DNA of 64,000 bases from Pseudomonas synxantha (lineage in GTDB: Bacteria > Pseudomonadota > Gammaproteobacteria > Pseudomonadales > Pseudomonadaceae): positions 5,766,001 to 5,830,000 of the forward strand of contig NZ_LT629786.1 of assembly GCF_900105675.1 (NCBI RefSeq). The letters are read 5' to 3'. Made by a program: the position numbers and the translations under genes. Under the pieces are notes generated by a model. It was not told the DNA's origin. It saw nothing but the letters and a program-made list of their open reading frames with translations, and made no database searches. The first letter of the stretch is position 1. Each line of letters opens with the position of its first letter. Positions 18,902-29,334 of this stretch are shown in pieces.

Positions 18902-20266
18902 TTAGCCCTGCAATGCCGCCAAGGTCAGGTCCAGGCACTGGCGAGCCTTGCTGACCAGCTCGTCAATTTCAGCCTTGCTGATCACCAATGGCGGCGAAAT
19001 GATCATGGTGTCGCCCACGGCACGCATGATCAGGCCATTCTCGAAGCAGAAGGTTCGGCAGATCATGCCGACGCCCTTGCCTTCATAACGCTTGCGCGTG
19101 GCCTTGTCCTGGACCAGCTCAATCGCACCGAGCATGCCCACGCCGCGCACTTCGCCCACCAGTGGGTGATCTGCCAGTTCCCGCAGACGTTTCTGCAAAT
19201 ACGGTGCCGTTTCATCCTGAACACGCTTAACGATTTTTTCGTCGCGCATGATGCGGATGTTTTCCAGGGCCACCGCCGCCGCTACCGGGTGACCGGAATA
19301 GGTGAATCCGTGGTTGAAATCGCCGCCTTCATTCAGCACCTCGACCACTTCATCACGCACGATCAGGCCACCCATGGGGATGTAGCCCGAGGTCAGGCCC
19401 TTGGCGATGGTCATCATGTGCGGCTTGAGGTCGTAGAAATCGCTACCAAACCACTCACCGGTACGGCCAAAACCGCAGATCACTTCGTCGGCAACAAACA
19501 GGATGTCGTACTTGGCGAGGATTTCCTTGATGCGCGGCCAGTAGGTGGCTGGCGGCACGATCACGCCACCGGCGCCCTGGATCGGCTCGGCAATAAAGGC
19601 ACCGACGTTGTCCACGCCCAGTTCCAGGATCTTTTCTTCCAATTGGTTGGCCGCCCACACACCGAACTCATCGGGGCTCATGTCGCCGCCTTCGCCAAAC
19701 CAATATGGTTGGGCGATATGGGTGATGCCCGGGATCGGCAAGTCGCCCTGTTCATGCATATAGGTCATGCCGCCCAGGCTGGCGCCGGCCACGGTGGAAC
19801 CGTGGTAGCCATTCTTGCGGGCAATGATGGTTTTCTTGTTCGGCTGGCCCTTGATCGCCCAATAGTGGCGGACCATGCGCAACATGGTGTCGTTGCCTTC
19901 GGAGCCGGAGCCGGTGAAGAACACATGGTTCATGCCGGCCGGTGCGATGTCGGAAATCGCCTTGGCCAGTTCCAGCACCGGCGGGTGCGCGGTCTGGAAG
20001 AACAGGTTGTAGTAAGGCAGCTCTTTCATCTGCTTGGCGGCGGCATCGGCCAGTTCATCGCGACCGTAACCGATCGCCACGCACCACAGGCCGGCCATGC
20101 CGTCGAGGATCTTGTTGCCTTCGCTGTCCCACAGGTAAACGCCGTGGGCTTTGGTGATGATCCGTGGGCCTTTCTCTTTCAATTGCTTGAAGTCGCTGAA
20201 CGGCGCCAGGTGGTGATCATTGCTCAAGGCTTGCCATTCACGGGTTTGCGGGTTGTTGCTGGACAT
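18902..20266 (-). CDS. spuC: polyamine (putrescine):pyruvate aminotransferase SpuC
   Basis: 454-residue class-III PLP aminotransferase. TGSGSEGNDTMLRMVRHYW is the cofactor phosphate region, FVADEVICGFGRTGEWFG the Asp loop, and Lys289 in MTIAKGLTSGY the Schiff-base lysine. It converts putrescine (and other diamines) to the aminoaldehyde using pyruvate, the alternative to the gamma-glutamyl route. Same strand and order as in P. aeruginosa; 58 bases separate it from spuB. Confidence 0.94.
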   Translation of the reverse strand: MSSNNPQTREWQALSNDHHLAPFSDFKQLKEKGPRIITKAHGVYLWDSEGNKILDGMAGLWCVAIGYGRDELADAAAKQMKELPYYNLFFQTAHPPVLELAKAISDIAPAGMNHVFFTGSGSEGNDTMLRMVRHYWAIKGQPNKKTIIARKNGYHGSTVAGASLGGMTYMHEQGDLPIPGITHIAQPYWFGEGGDMSPDEFGVWAANQLEEKILELGVDNVGAFIAEPIQGAGGVIVPPATYWPRIKEILAKYDILFVADEVICGFGRTGEWFGSDFYDLKPHMMTIAKGLTSGYIPMGGLIVRDEVVEVLNEGGDFNHGFTYSGHPVAAAVALENIRIMRDEKIVKRVQDETAPYLQKRLRELADHPLVGEVRGVGMLGAIELVQDKATRKRYEGKGVGMICRTFCFENGLIMRAVGDTMIISPPLVISKAEIDELVSKARQCLDLTLAALQG

Positions 20267-20324
20267 ACCAATCTCCTAGACTTTTCAGGTGAAGGCGCGT
20301 CTTTCCTACGACGCGCCCGGCGCA

Positions 20325-21683
20325 TCAGACGGCGAAGAGCAGGAATTCCCGCTCCCACGAACTGATCACGCGCTTGAAGTTTTCATGCTCGGCCCGCTTG
20401 ACCGCGACGTAGCCTGTGATGAATTTCTGCCCCAGGTATTTCTCGATGGTCTTGCTGTTTTCCATACGCTCCAGGGCGTCTTCGATGGTCAACGGCAAGC
20501 GCAGATTGCGGCGCTCATAACCACGGCCGACTACTGGCGCGCTCGGGTTGTGGCCTTCGACCATACCGATGTAGCCGCACAACAGGCTGGCGGCAATCGC
20601 CAGGTAGGGGTTGGCATCGGCGCCCGGCAGGCGGTTCTCCACGCGGCGGTTCTGCGGGCCGGCATCCGGTACGCGCAGGCCGACGGTGCGGTTTTCTTCG
20701 CCCCACTCCACGTTTACCGGCGCCGAGGTATCGGGCAGGAAGCGGCGGAACGAGTTCACGTTGGGGGCAAACAGCGGCAGCAATTCGGGGATGAATTTCT
20801 GCAGGCCGCCAATGTGGTTGAGGAACAGCTGGCTCATGGTCCCGTCTTCATTGGAGAAGACATTCTTGCCGGTGGCGATGTCGATGATGCTCTGGTGCAG
20901 GTGCATCGCGCTGCCGGGCTCGCCGGTCATTGGCTTGGCCATGAAGGTGGCGGCCACATCGTGCTTGAGCGCGGCTTCACGCATGGTGCGCTTGAACACC
21001 AGGATCTGGTCGGCCAGGGACAGGGCATCGCCATGACGGAAGTTGATTTCCATCTGCGCCGTGCCGTCCTCGTGGATCAGGGTGTCGAGGTCCAGCTCCT
21101 GCAGTTCGCACCAGTCGTAGACGTCTTCGAACAATGGGTCGAATTCGTTGGCGGCTTCTATAGAGAAGGACTGGCGACCGGTTTCCGGGCGGCCGGAACG
21201 GCCAATCGGCGGCTGCAGCGGGAAGTCCGGGTCTTCGCAGCGCTTGGTCAGGTAGAACTCCATCTCCGGCGCCACGATGGGCTGCCAGCCACGGTCGGAG
21301 TAGAGCTTGAGGACTTTCTTGAGTACGTTACGCGGCGACAGCTCGATCGGGTTGCCTTGCTTGTCGTAGGTGTCGTGGATCACCTGGGCGGTCGGCTCGA
21401 TAGCCCACGGCACCAGGAACACCGCGTTCTGATCGGGGCGGCAGATCATGTCGATATCGGCCGGGTCGAGCAATTCGTAATAGATGTCGTCTTCGACATA
21501 GTCGCCGGTCACGGTCTGCAACAGAACGCTCTCGGGCAGGCGCATGCCTTTTTCGGCGATGAACTTGTTGGTCGGCGAGATCTTGCCCCGGGTGATGCCG
21601 GTGAGGTCGCCAATCATGCATTCGACTTCTGTGATCTTGTGGTCTTTCAACCAATCGGTGAGCTGGTCGAGGTTGTTACTCAT
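20325..21683 (-). CDS. spuB: glutamylpolyamine synthetase SpuB (glutamine synthetase family)
   Basis: 452 residues of the GS-like family that gamma-glutamylates polyamines. Family motifs: VAPEMEFYLTKR (metal Glu), EDGTAQMEINFRHGDALSLA, TGEPGSAMHLHQSI and NRRVENRLPGADANPYLAIA. The start at 21681-21683 follows AGAGGCATTT; a longer frame exists but has no site. It is the first gene of the minus-strand spu operon and paralogous to spuI. Confidence 0.93.
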   Translation of the reverse strand: MSNNLDQLTDWLKDHKITEVECMIGDLTGITRGKISPTNKFIAEKGMRLPESVLLQTVTGDYVEDDIYYELLDPADIDMICRPDQNAVFLVPWAIEPTAQVIHDTYDKQGNPIELSPRNVLKKVLKLYSDRGWQPIVAPEMEFYLTKRCEDPDFPLQPPIGRSGRPETGRQSFSIEAANEFDPLFEDVYDWCELQELDLDTLIHEDGTAQMEINFRHGDALSLADQILVFKRTMREAALKHDVAATFMAKPMTGEPGSAMHLHQSIIDIATGKNVFSNEDGTMSQLFLNHIGGLQKFIPELLPLFAPNVNSFRRFLPDTSAPVNVEWGEENRTVGLRVPDAGPQNRRVENRLPGADANPYLAIAASLLCGYIGMVEGHNPSAPVVGRGYERRNLRLPLTIEDALERMENSKTIEKYLGQKFITGYVAVKRAEHENFKRVISSWEREFLLFAV

Positions 21684-22292
21684 AAATGCCTCTGGGCTGG
21701 GTTTCCTGGCATCCATTAAAAGGCCAGGCGTTGGTTGACGCAGCATCCGCGTCGTTTTTACATTCAGGGTAGGAGCTTACCTGCCATTTGCTGCAGCGTT
21801 GCATTCCTCACGCCAAACTTGTGCAGAATCATGAGCAACCCCGCAGGCGCAAGCCATTGAGAGGCAAATTCGAGGGCAGTGAAGAAGCAAAGAAGAGGTC
21901 GGCCCGGGCGTCAAGAATATTGATCGCGGCGCAGGGGTTCACGCAGGACACATGAACGGGTGAAAAAGCCCGACTGGAGCAGGCCAAGACGCCAAGTGGC
22001 GGCAGGAGAAACATGAAGCACCCCGGTATTATTGCTGTTATGGGTTTGAATCGAGCTTAGCCTTGTTCATTTTTTTACACAACACCCCCGTAAAAAATCC
22101 TAGACGGCCCGCTCAAACCTGCGAGTCCCAAGCACATCAAACCCGGAAAACCGCCCCAAAATCCCGCAAAAAAGCCCTCAAGGCGCTTTTTTAGGGCAAA
22201 AAAGCCCTCGCTTGACTTCGGCATGCCGTTCGGGTTGACTGAAACCAGAAAAGATCAATGATTGATATTTTTAACAACAAAGGTGTTGCATC
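21684..22292. promoter_or_regulatory. spuB-spuI divergent regulatory region
   Basis: 609 bases with no supportable gene; P. aeruginosa has spuA in the equivalent place. Visible elements: GACGC...GCGTC inverted repeat at 21737-21753; an A/T-rich hairpin-like run of AAAAAAGCCCTC...AGGGC at about 22165-22208; and ATCAAT-G-ATTGAT, a 13-base palindrome at about 22254-22266, just upstream of the spuI ribosome site. Which regulator binds is not known. Confidence 0.5.
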
Positions 22293-23669
22293 ATGTCGGT
22301 ACCCCCGCGTGCCGTTCAGCTTAACGAAGCGAACGCGTTCCTTAAGGATCATCCTGAGGTTCTGTACGTAGACCTTCTAATTGCGGATATGAATGGTGTG
22401 GTGCGCGGTAAGCGCATCGAACGCACCAGCCTCCACAAGGTTTACGAGAAGGGCATTAACCTGCCTGCCTCTTTATTTGCCCTGGATATCAACGGCTCGA
22501 CGGTGGAAAGCACCGGCCTGGGCCTGGACATCGGCGATGCTGACCGAATCTGTTATCCAATCCCCGATACCCTGTGCAATGAACCCTGGCAAAAGCGCCC
22601 TACCGCGCAGCTGCTGATGACCATGCACGAACTTGAAGGTGAACCTTTCTTCGCCGATCCGCGCGAAGTGCTCCGCCAAGTTGTAAGCAAGTTTGACGAC
22701 CTCGGCCTGACCATCTGCGCCGCCTTCGAGCTTGAGTTCTACCTGATCGACCAGGAGAACGTGAACGGCCGCCCACAACCGCCCCGCTCGCCTATTTCCG
22801 GCAAACGCCCGCATTCGACACAGGTCTACCTGATCGACGACCTCGACGAATACGTCGACTGCCTCCAGGACATCCTGGAAGGTGCGAAGGAGCAAGGCAT
22901 TCCGGCCGACGCCATCGTCAAGGAAAGCGCCCCGGCGCAGTTCGAAGTGAACCTGCACCACGTCGCCGACCCGATCAAGGCTTGCGACTACGCGGTACTG
23001 CTCAAGCGCCTGATCAAGAACATCGCCTACGACCATGAGATGGACACCACCTTCATGGCCAAGCCTTACCCAGGCCAGGCAGGCAACGGTCTACACGTGC
23101 ATATCTCCATTCTGGACAAGGACGGCAAGAACATCTTTGCCAGCGAGGATCCCGAGCAGAACGCCGCATTGCGTCACGCAATCGGCGGTGTGCTGGAGAC
23201 CCTACCCGCCCAAATGGCGTTCCTGTGCCCCAACGTCAACTCCTACCGTCGTTTCGGCGCACAGTTCTACGTGCCCAATTCGCCGTGCTGGGGCCTGGAT
23301 AACCGCACCGTGGCGATTCGCGTACCCACCGGCTCGTCCGACGCCGTACGTATCGAACACCGTGTGGCTGGCGCCGACGCCAACCCTTACCTGCTGATGG
23401 CTTCGGTGCTGGCGGGCGTGCACCACGGCCTGACCAACAAGATCGAGCCAGGCGCACCGGTGGAAGGCAACAGCTACGAGCAGAACGAGCAAAGCCTGCC
23501 GAACAACCTGCGCGACGCCCTGCGTGAGTTGGACGACAGCGAGGTAATGGCCAAGTACATCGATCCTAAGTACATCGATATCTTCGTCGCCTGTAAGGAA
23601 AGTGAGCTGGAGGAGTTTGAACACTCCATCTCCGACCTTGAGTACAACTGGTACCTGCATACCGTGTAA
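22293..23669 (+). CDS. spuI: glutamylpolyamine synthetase SpuI (glutamine synthetase family)
   Basis: 458 residues. GS-family motifs: CAAFELEFYLID, KESAPAQFEVNLHHVADPIK, GNGLHVHISILDKDGKNIF and RIEHRVAGADANPYLLMAS. It gamma-glutamylates polyamines or monoamines; the split of substrates between SpuI and SpuB is not readable from sequence. AAAGG lies about ten bases before the ATG. Divergent from spuB, and followed by a strong terminator. Confidence 0.93.
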   Translation: MSVPPRAVQLNEANAFLKDHPEVLYVDLLIADMNGVVRGKRIERTSLHKVYEKGINLPASLFALDINGSTVESTGLGLDIGDADRICYPIPDTLCNEPWQKRPTAQLLMTMHELEGEPFFADPREVLRQVVSKFDDLGLTICAAFELEFYLIDQENVNGRPQPPRSPISGKRPHSTQVYLIDDLDEYVDCLQDILEGAKEQGIPADAIVKESAPAQFEVNLHHVADPIKACDYAVLLKRLIKNIAYDHEMDTTFMAKPYPGQAGNGLHVHISILDKDGKNIFASEDPEQNAALRHAIGGVLETLPAQMAFLCPNVNSYRRFGAQFYVPNSPCWGLDNRTVAIRVPTGSSDAVRIEHRVAGADANPYLLMASVLAGVHHGLTNKIEPGAPVEGNSYEQNEQSLPNNLRDALRELDDSEVMAKYIDPKYIDIFVACKESELEEFEHSISDLEYNWYLHTV

Positions 23670-23687
23670 GTGGTTGCGGCATTGAAG

Positions 23688-23722
23688 AAGCGCCACAGGC
23701 TCAGGGTCTGTGGCGCTTTTTT
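23688..23722 (+). terminator. spuI intrinsic terminator
   Basis: AAGCGCCACAG ... CTGTGGCGCTT 11-bp stem with a nine-base loop, followed by a T run. Confidence 0.93.
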
Positions 23723-23752
23723 ATGGGCTTATTCCGGGAGACCGAATTGGCC

Positions 23753-23845
23753 TCATCGGGAGCAAGTCGAATCGTCGCTCCGCCCCTCCCACATTTTGAA
23801 TGTATTCACAGATCTAAATGTGGGAGGGGGCTTGCTCCCGATGGC
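23753..23845. repeat. two REPs in outward (non-REPIN) orientation
   Basis: The first copy (about 23753-23795) belongs to the long-arm subfamily (complement of GTGGGAGGGGCGG...CGATTCGACTTGC); the second (about 23816-23845) is the common GTGGGAGGGGGCTTGCTCCC type. Their G-rich ends face each other, the reverse of a REPIN. Confidence 0.85.
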
Positions 23846-23906
23846 GGCCTGGAAGACAACACACCTCCCTGCTCATACAATGCCCGCTGCCTTGTAGGAG
23901 ACTTCC

Positions 23907-24536
23907 ATGCCCACCCGCCCCGCCACGCCTCGCAAACCCCGCGCCCGCAGCCGGGCCCGGATCGACGCGATCCTCGATGCCGCCCGCACCTTGCTGGCCA
24001 CCGAAGGCGTGGCGAGTTTGTCGATCTACAGCGTGGCCGACCGGGCGCAGATTCCACCGTCGTCGGTTTATCACTTCTTCTCCAGTGTGCCGGCGTTGCT
24101 GGAGGCGTTGACTTCTGACGTACACGCCGCTTTCCGCGCCGCCATCCAGGCGCCTATCGAGCATGAGTCACTCAGGCACTGGCGCGACCTGTCCTGCATC
24201 GTTGAACAACGCATGCTCACCGTTTATGACCAGGACGCCGCTGCACGCCAGTTGATCCTGGCCCAGCACGGGCTGACCGAAGTCACCCAAGCCGATCGTC
24301 AGCATGACCTGGAGCTGGGGGACTTGATGCTGGAGGTGTTCAACCGCCACTTCGAAGTGCCGAGCTTGCCCAAGGACGTGGATGTATTTGCCCTGGCGCT
24401 GGAGCTGAGCGACCGCGTGTATGCGCGCTCGGTGCATCAGCATGGGCTGATCACGCCGCGTATGGCGGAAGAAGGGATGCGGGTGTTTGATGCTTATGTG
24501 GGGCTTTATTTGCCGGCATATCTACCCAAGCGGTGA
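23907..24536 (+). CDS. TetR-family transcriptional regulator
   Basis: 209 residues. The N-terminal helix-turn-helix (about 16-62) is RIDAILDAARTLLATEGVAS and SIYSVADRAQIPPSSVYHFF, the classic TetR recognition pattern. The C-terminal ligand domain has no recognisable subgroup. TAGGAG lies seven bases before the ATG. It is isolated between REP repeats, converging on ssuF, so its target is unclear: polyamine, sulfonate or an unrelated gene. Confidence 0.9.
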   Translation: MPTRPATPRKPRARSRARIDAILDAARTLLATEGVASLSIYSVADRAQIPPSSVYHFFSSVPALLEALTSDVHAAFRAAIQAPIEHESLRHWRDLSCIVEQRMLTVYDQDAAARQLILAQHGLTEVTQADRQHDLELGDLMLEVFNRHFEVPSLPKDVDVFALALELSDRVYARSVHQHGLITPRMAEEGMRVFDAYVGLYLPAYLPKR

Positions 24537-24559
24537 GCCTTGTGTTGGCTGGGCCGGCC

Positions 24560-24650
24560 CTATCGGGGGCAAGCCCCCTCCCACATTTTGACCTTATTGT
24601 TCCTGAATAAACGCGGTCCAGTGTGGGAGGGGGCTTGCCCCCGATAGCGG
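24560..24650. repeat. two REPs in outward orientation
   Basis: ATCGGGGGCAAGCCCCCTCC and its inverse GGAGGGGGCTTGCCCCCGAT lie about 30 bases apart between the convergent TetR and ssuF genes. Each copy is itself palindromic (GGGGGCTTGCCCCC). Confidence 0.88.
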
Positions 24651-24660
24651 TCTCAAGCAA

Positions 24661-24876
24661 TCACAACTTGGCAATCGACACCTCAGTGGATTTCACAAAG
24701 GCAATCACTTCACTGCCAATCACCAACTCCAGCTCTTTGACCGAACGCGTAGTGATCACCGAAGTAACGATGCCGGACGCAGTCTGTACGTCGATTTCCG
24801 ACAGCACGTCACCGACCACGATTTCCTTGATGGTGCCTTTGAACTGGTTACGCACGTTGATGGCTTTGATAGTCAT
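24661..24876 (-). CDS. ssuF: molybdopterin-binding (Mop/TOBE) protein SsuF
   Basis: 71 residues forming one TOBE/Mop domain: AINVRNQFKGTIKEIVVGDV, SEIDVQTASGIVTSVITTRS and LELVIGSEVIAFVKSTEV. Pseudomonas ssu operons end with this gene, needed for sulfonate and sulfate-ester use by an unclear mechanism. AGAAGGAAG precedes the ATG at 24874-24876; the longer frame overlaps ssuB and is rejected. The stop comes 28 bases after ssuB's. Confidence 0.92.
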   Translation of the reverse strand: MTIKAINVRNQFKGTIKEIVVGDVLSEIDVQTASGIVTSVITTRSVKELELVIGSEVIAFVKSTEVSIAKL

Positions 24877-24904
24877 GGTGTTCTTCCTTCTTAGGACAAG
24901 TGGG

Positions 24905-25711
24905 TTATTGCGCCCAACGCAATTGCGTCGGCAGCGGTGAAACAGGTTCGGGTTCCGGCGGTGAGCCGGGCAGCGACAGCACGCGGTTGAGCACCTCGGC
25001 CTCCAACGCGGCCAGGCGGTGTGAACCACGGGCCCGTGGGCGCGGCAGGTCGACGTTCAGGTCGAGGCCGATTTCGCCGTCTTCAATCAGAATCACACGG
25101 TCGGCAATCGCCACGGCTTCGCTGACATCGTGGGTCACCAGCAACACAGTGAAACCGTGCTTGCGCCAGAGGTTCTCGATCAGTTGCTGCATCTCGATGC
25201 GGGTCAGGGCGTCCAGCGCCCCCAGCGGCTCGTCAAGCAGCAGCAGGCGCGGCTGGTGGATCAACGCACGGGCCAATGCCACGCGCTGCTTCTGGCCACC
25301 GGACAAGGCAGCCGGCCATTCATTGGCGCGCTCGGCCAGGCCCACCGCTTCGAGGGCCTCCAGCGCCCTGGGGCGCCAGTTGCCCGTAAGGCCAAGGCCG
25401 ACGTTGTCGATGATCTTTTTCCACGGCAGCAAACGCGCTTCCTGGAACATCAATCGTGTGTCTTCAATCGCCTCGTGCAGCGGCGCGGAGCCGGCCAGCA
25501 GCTCGCCGCCACTGGCCTTGTCCAGCCCCGCCAGCAGGCGCAACAAGGTACTCTTGCCGCAGCCGCTGCGACCGACCACGGCCACGAATTGACCGGCCGG
25601 AATATGCAGGTCGATGTCCTTGAGCACTTCGCGAGTGCCGAAGGATTTGCGTAATTTGCGCACCGCCAGGGGGATGCCCTTGAGCAGGCGCGGGGGTTGT
25701 TGAGCTGTCAT
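24905..25711 (-). CDS. ssuB: aliphatic sulfonate ABC transporter ATP-binding protein SsuB
   Basis: 268 residues. Walker [10 protein letters not shown] (about 47-55), Q-loop [14 protein letters not shown], signature [15 protein letters not shown], Walker [15 protein letters not shown] and switch His VTHDVSEAV are all intact. The C-terminal tail is proline-rich. AAGGAGGTG directly upstream is a near-ideal ribosome site for the ATG at 25709-25711, which overlaps the ssuC stop. Confidence 0.95.
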   Translation of the reverse strand: MTAQQPPRLLKGIPLAVRKLRKSFGTREVLKDIDLHIPAGQFVAVVGRSGCGKSTLLRLLAGLDKASGGELLAGSAPLHEAIEDTRLMFQEARLLPWKKIIDNVGLGLTGNWRPRALEALEAVGLAERANEWPAALSGGQKQRVALARALIHQPRLLLLDEPLGALDALTRIEMQQLIENLWRKHGFTVLLVTHDVSEAVAIADRVILIEDGEIGLDLNVDLPRPRARGSHRLAALEAEVLNRVLSLPGSPPEPEPVSPLPTQLRWAQ

Positions 25712-26493
25712 GCCGCACCTCCTTTGACTTGATACGCCGGGTGCCAGCGCAGCCATACCCGCTCCAGGCCACGCGCCGCCAGGTCGGCGAGTTTGCCGAG
25801 GATCGCGTACATCACGATGGCCAGCACCACCACATCGGTTTGCAGGAACTCACGGGCATTCATCGCCAGGTAGCCGATACCGGAGCTGGCCGAAATGGTT
25901 TCCGCCACGATCAGCGTCAGCCACATAAAGCCCAGGGCAAACCGCACGCCAACCAGGATCGACGGCAGCGCGCCCGGCAGGATGACTTGCCAGAACAGGC
26001 TGAACCCCGACAGGCCATAGCTGCGCGACATTTCCACCAGCGCCGGGTCGACGTTGCGGATACCGTGATAGGTGTTCAGGTAGATCGGGAACAACGTGCC
26101 CAGGGCCACCAGGAAAATCTTCGCGGTCTCGTCAATGCCGAACCACAGGATCACCAGCGGGATCAGCGCCAGGTGCGGCACGTTACGAATCATCTGCACA
26201 GAGCTGTCCAGCAAGCGCTCGCCCCACTTCGACAACCCGGTGATAAAGCCCAGGGCCAAACCGATGCTGCCGCCGATCACAAAGCCCAGGCCGGCACGCC
26301 AGCCACTGATGGCCAGGTGTGTCCAGATTTCGCCGCTGACCACCAGGTTGACTCCGGCTTCGATCACCGCACTCGGCGCTGGCAGGATGCGCGTCGACAG
26401 CCAACCCGCCGAGACTGACAACTGCCACACCGCCAACAACAAGATCGGCAGCACCCAGGGCGCCACGCGATGGCTGAATTTTTCAAATTCCAT
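25708..26493 (-). CDS. ssuC: aliphatic sulfonate ABC transporter permease SsuC
   Basis: 261 residues with about six membrane segments; the ATPase-contact loop is [20 protein letters not shown]. Inner-membrane channel for alkanesulfonates with SsuA and SsuB. Its stop overlaps the ssuB start, so translation is coupled. Confidence 0.95.
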   Translation of the reverse strand: MEFEKFSHRVAPWVLPILLLAVWQLSVSAGWLSTRILPAPSAVIEAGVNLVVSGEIWTHLAISGWRAGLGFVIGGSIGLALGFITGLSKWGERLLDSSVQMIRNVPHLALIPLVILWFGIDETAKIFLVALGTLFPIYLNTYHGIRNVDPALVEMSRSYGLSGFSLFWQVILPGALPSILVGVRFALGFMWLTLIVAETISASSGIGYLAMNAREFLQTDVVVLAIVMYAILGKLADLAARGLERVWLRWHPAYQVKGGAA

Positions 26494-26502
26494 GGCGGCG
26501 CC

Positions 26503-27651
26503 TCAACTCTGTGACGCAGCTTTGGGAAGAATATCGTTGGCGACCATCTCGCCGAAGGGGCTGACGTAGCCAGCGCTTTTCGGCAACTCGGGACGTTCGA
26601 TATCCAAATGCGGGAACAACAGCTCGGCGACCCGATAAGACTCTTCCAGGTGCGGATAACCGGAGAAGATAAAGGTATCGATGCCCAGGTCCGCGTATTC
26701 CTTGACCCGCGCCGCAACCGTTGGGCCATCGCCGACCAGCGCAGTCCCGGCACCGCCCCGCACCAGGCCGACGCCGGCCCACAGGTTGGGGCTGACTTCC
26801 AGGTTGTCACGGCTACCGCCATGCAAGGCCGCCATGCGTTGCTGGCCGACCGAGTCGAAGCGCGCCAGGGATGCCTGGGCGCGGGCGATGGTGTCGTCGT
26901 CCAGATGGGAGATGAGTTTGTCGGCGGCTTTCCAGGCCTCTTCGTTGGTTTCGCGCACAATCACATGCAGGCGAATGCCGAAGCGCAGGGTACGTCCGAG
27001 TTTTTCGGCCTTGGCGCGAACCTGGGCGATTTTTTCCGCGACCGCAGCCGGAGGCTCGCCCCAGGTCAGCACCATTTCCACCTGTTCGGCTGCCAGGTCC
27101 TGGGCGGCTTCGGAGGAACCACCAAAGTACAGCGGCGGGCGTGGCTGCTGGATTGGCGGGTAAAGCAACTTGGCGCCTTTGACGCTGATGTGCTCGCCGT
27201 CGTAGTCCACGGTTTCGCCCTCCAGCACCCGGCGCCAGATGCGGGTGAATTCCACCGAGGCCTGGTAGCGCTCTTCGTGGCTGAGGAACAAGCCGTCGCC
27301 GGCCAGCTCTTCGGGGTCACCACCGGTGACCAGGTTGAACAACGCACGGCCTCCGGACAGACGGTCGAGAGTCGCGGCCTGACGTGCAGCCACCGTCGGG
27401 GAAATGATCCCGGGGCGCAGCGCGACGAGGAATTTCAAGCGCTGGGTCACTGGAATCAGCGAGGCCGCCACCAGCCACGAGTCTTCGCAGGAGCGACCGG
27501 TGGGGATCAACACCCCACCGAAACCCAAGCGGTCAGCGGCCTGGGCCACTTGCTGCAGGTAACCGTGGTCGACGGCGCGAGCGCCTTCGGCGGTGCCAAG
27601 GTAATGGCCGTCGCCATGGGTAGGCAGGAACCAGAAAATATTGAGGCTCAT
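26503..27651 (-). CDS. ssuD: FMNH2-dependent alkanesulfonate monooxygenase SsuD
   Basis: 382 residues, bacterial-luciferase-like (LLM) fold. It opens [17 protein letters not shown] and holds [20 protein letters not shown] and [15 protein letters not shown], close to the E. coli enzyme. It cleaves C2-C10 sulfonates to aldehyde and sulfite with FMNH2 from SsuE. AGGAGACAACTCC precedes the ATG at 27649-27651. Confidence 0.97.
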   Translation of the reverse strand: MSLNIFWFLPTHGDGHYLGTAEGARAVDHGYLQQVAQAADRLGFGGVLIPTGRSCEDSWLVAASLIPVTQRLKFLVALRPGIISPTVAARQAATLDRLSGGRALFNLVTGGDPEELAGDGLFLSHEERYQASVEFTRIWRRVLEGETVDYDGEHISVKGAKLLYPPIQQPRPPLYFGGSSEAAQDLAAEQVEMVLTWGEPPAAVAEKIAQVRAKAEKLGRTLRFGIRLHVIVRETNEEAWKAADKLISHLDDDTIARAQASLARFDSVGQQRMAALHGGSRDNLEVSPNLWAGVGLVRGGAGTALVGDGPTVAARVKEYADLGIDTFIFSGYPHLEESYRVAELLFPHLDIERPELPKSAGYVSPFGEMVANDILPKAASQS

Positions 27652-27676
27652 GGAGTTGTCTCCTGAAGAAGTCGAA

Positions 27677-28645
27677 TTACGGCGCTTTGGCAACCGCGGC
27701 GGGTGGCGTCCAGATCACGTCCTTGATACTCAAGGGCTTGGGGATCAATTTGAGTTGGTAGAAGGTGTCGGCGATTTTTTGCTGTGCGGCGACTACTTCG
27801 GGCGTCAGGAACAGCGCGCCGTAACCCTGGCGTTTCACCGAGGTCAGGGTGATGTCGGCCGGCAGGCCCAGCAGTGGCGCGACTTGTTCGGTGACCTGCT
27901 CAGGGTTGGCCTTGGACCACTCGCCCACTGCGCGCACTTCTTCCACCAATGCCTTGATCACTTCAGGGTGTTGCTCGGCATAGGGCCTGGTGGCCAGGTA
28001 GAACTGATGGTTGTCGGCGATGCCAGTGCCGTCACGCAGGGTGCGGGCCTGCAGCTGATTCTCGGCGGCAGCCTGGTAGGGGTCCCAGATCACCCAGGCA
28101 TCTACGCTGCCGCGCTCGAATGCGGCGCGGGCATCGGCGGGCGGCAGGAATACCGTCTTCACGTCGGTGTAGTTGAGGCCGGCATCTGCCAGGGCACGCA
28201 CCAGCAGGTAGTGCACATTGGAGCCTTTGTTAAGCACAACCTTTTTACCCATCAACTCGGCCACCGATTTGATCGGCGAGTCCTTGGGCACCAGGATCGC
28301 TTCGCTGGTGGGCGCTGGCGGTTCGTAGGCGACATAGAGCAGATCAGCGCCGGCAGCCTGGGCAAAGACCGGCGGGGTTTCGCCGGTGACGCCGAAATCG
28401 ATGGCGCCGACGTTCAGGCCTTCCAGCAACTGCGGGCCACCTGGGAACTCGGTCCACTGCACCTGCACGCCTTGGGCGGCGAGGCGTTTTTCCAGGGAGC
28501 CCTTGGCCTTGAGCAGCACCAGGGTGCCGTACTTCTGATAACCGATCCGCAGGGTCTCGGCGGCTTGGGCTTGTACAATGGCGCCGAAGGACACAGCCGC
28601 AGCAAACAGTGCGACCAGACCACGACGCAAGATGACAGTGCGCAT
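27677..28645 (-). CDS. ssuA: aliphatic sulfonate-binding periplasmic protein SsuA
   Basis: 322 residues with a signal peptide (cleavage near QAQA-AETL). Motifs: [40 protein letters not shown] and [19 protein letters not shown]. It delivers alkanesulfonates to SsuBC. Between ssuE and ssuD on the same strand, matching Pseudomonas ssuEADCBF order. Confidence 0.95.
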   Translation of the reverse strand: MRTVILRRGLVALFAAAVSFGAIVQAQAAETLRIGYQKYGTLVLLKAKGSLEKRLAAQGVQVQWTEFPGGPQLLEGLNVGAIDFGVTGETPPVFAQAAGADLLYVAYEPPAPTSEAILVPKDSPIKSVAELMGKKVVLNKGSNVHYLLVRALADAGLNYTDVKTVFLPPADARAAFERGSVDAWVIWDPYQAAAENQLQARTLRDGTGIADNHQFYLATRPYAEQHPEVIKALVEEVRAVGEWSKANPEQVTEQVAPLLGLPADITLTSVKRQGYGALFLTPEVVAAQQKIADTFYQLKLIPKPLSIKDVIWTPPAAVAKAP

Positions 28646-28740
28646 GGCGCTCTCTCCACAGTTGCGATTAAGGTTTTGGCTGCACCTGCTTGGCCGTTGG
28701 CGGCTGAGTAAGGTGAGTGTTTCTCGATATTGGGTAAGGC

Positions 28741-29334
28741 TCAGATGCTCCAGCGAGCGCTCAACAAACGTTCATTCAATACATCTGGGTCCAGTGGTTT
28801 CGGGCGCCGGGCCATTGCGCTGTAGAGCTGTTCCAGGGCCTCGTGCAGACGCTGCTCGAGCACTGGCACCAGTTGCGCCTGGGCGCTGCCTTCGCCGTAG
28901 GCGATCTGGCTGTCCTCGGCAAAAATACCGTGGAGAAGCTCCTGGGCTTTGAGGGCCGACAACACCGGCTTCAAGGCGTAGTCCACCGCCAGCATGTGGG
29001 CGATGCTGCCCCCGGTGGCTATCGGCAACACCACCTTATGCGCCAGGGCGCGCTCAGGCAGCAGGTCCAATACAGTTTTCAGCGCGCCGGAAAACGACGC
29101 CTTGTACACCGGCGTCGCGATCACCAGGCCGTCGGCATTGGCCACCTGTTGCAGCAGGTCGATGACTTTGGGGCTGTCGAAGCGCGCATGCAGCAAGTCC
29201 TCTGCGGGGAAGTCCCGTATCTGGTAACTCACCACCTCCACGCCCTGGCGCTGCAGCCATTGACGGGTTTTATCCAGCAGCACCCCGGAGCGGGAACGCT
29301 GGCTGGGACTGCCTCCAAGTGTTACGACCAGCAT
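28741..29334 (-). CDS. ssuE: NAD(P)H-dependent FMN reductase SsuE
   Basis: 197 residues of flavodoxin-like fold: [20 protein letters not shown] (phosphate loop), [20 protein letters not shown] and the family helix [20 protein letters not shown]. Supplies reduced FMN to SsuD. First gene of the operon; a 95-base gap separates it from ssuA. Confidence 0.96.
   Translation of the reverse strand: MLVVTLGGSPSQRSRSGVLLDKTRQWLQRQGVEVVSYQIRDFPAEDLLHARFDSPKVIDLLQQVANADGLVIATPVYKASFSGALKTVLDLLPERALAHKVVLPIATGGSIAHMLAVDYALKPVLSALKAQELLHGIFAEDSQIAYGEGSAQAQLVPVLEQRLHEALEQLYSAMARRPKPLDPDVLNERLLSARWSI

Noticed and set aside
19166..20365. 399-codon frame antisense to spuC
   Set aside because: spuC is a complete class-III aminotransferase; the antisense frame is a shadow.
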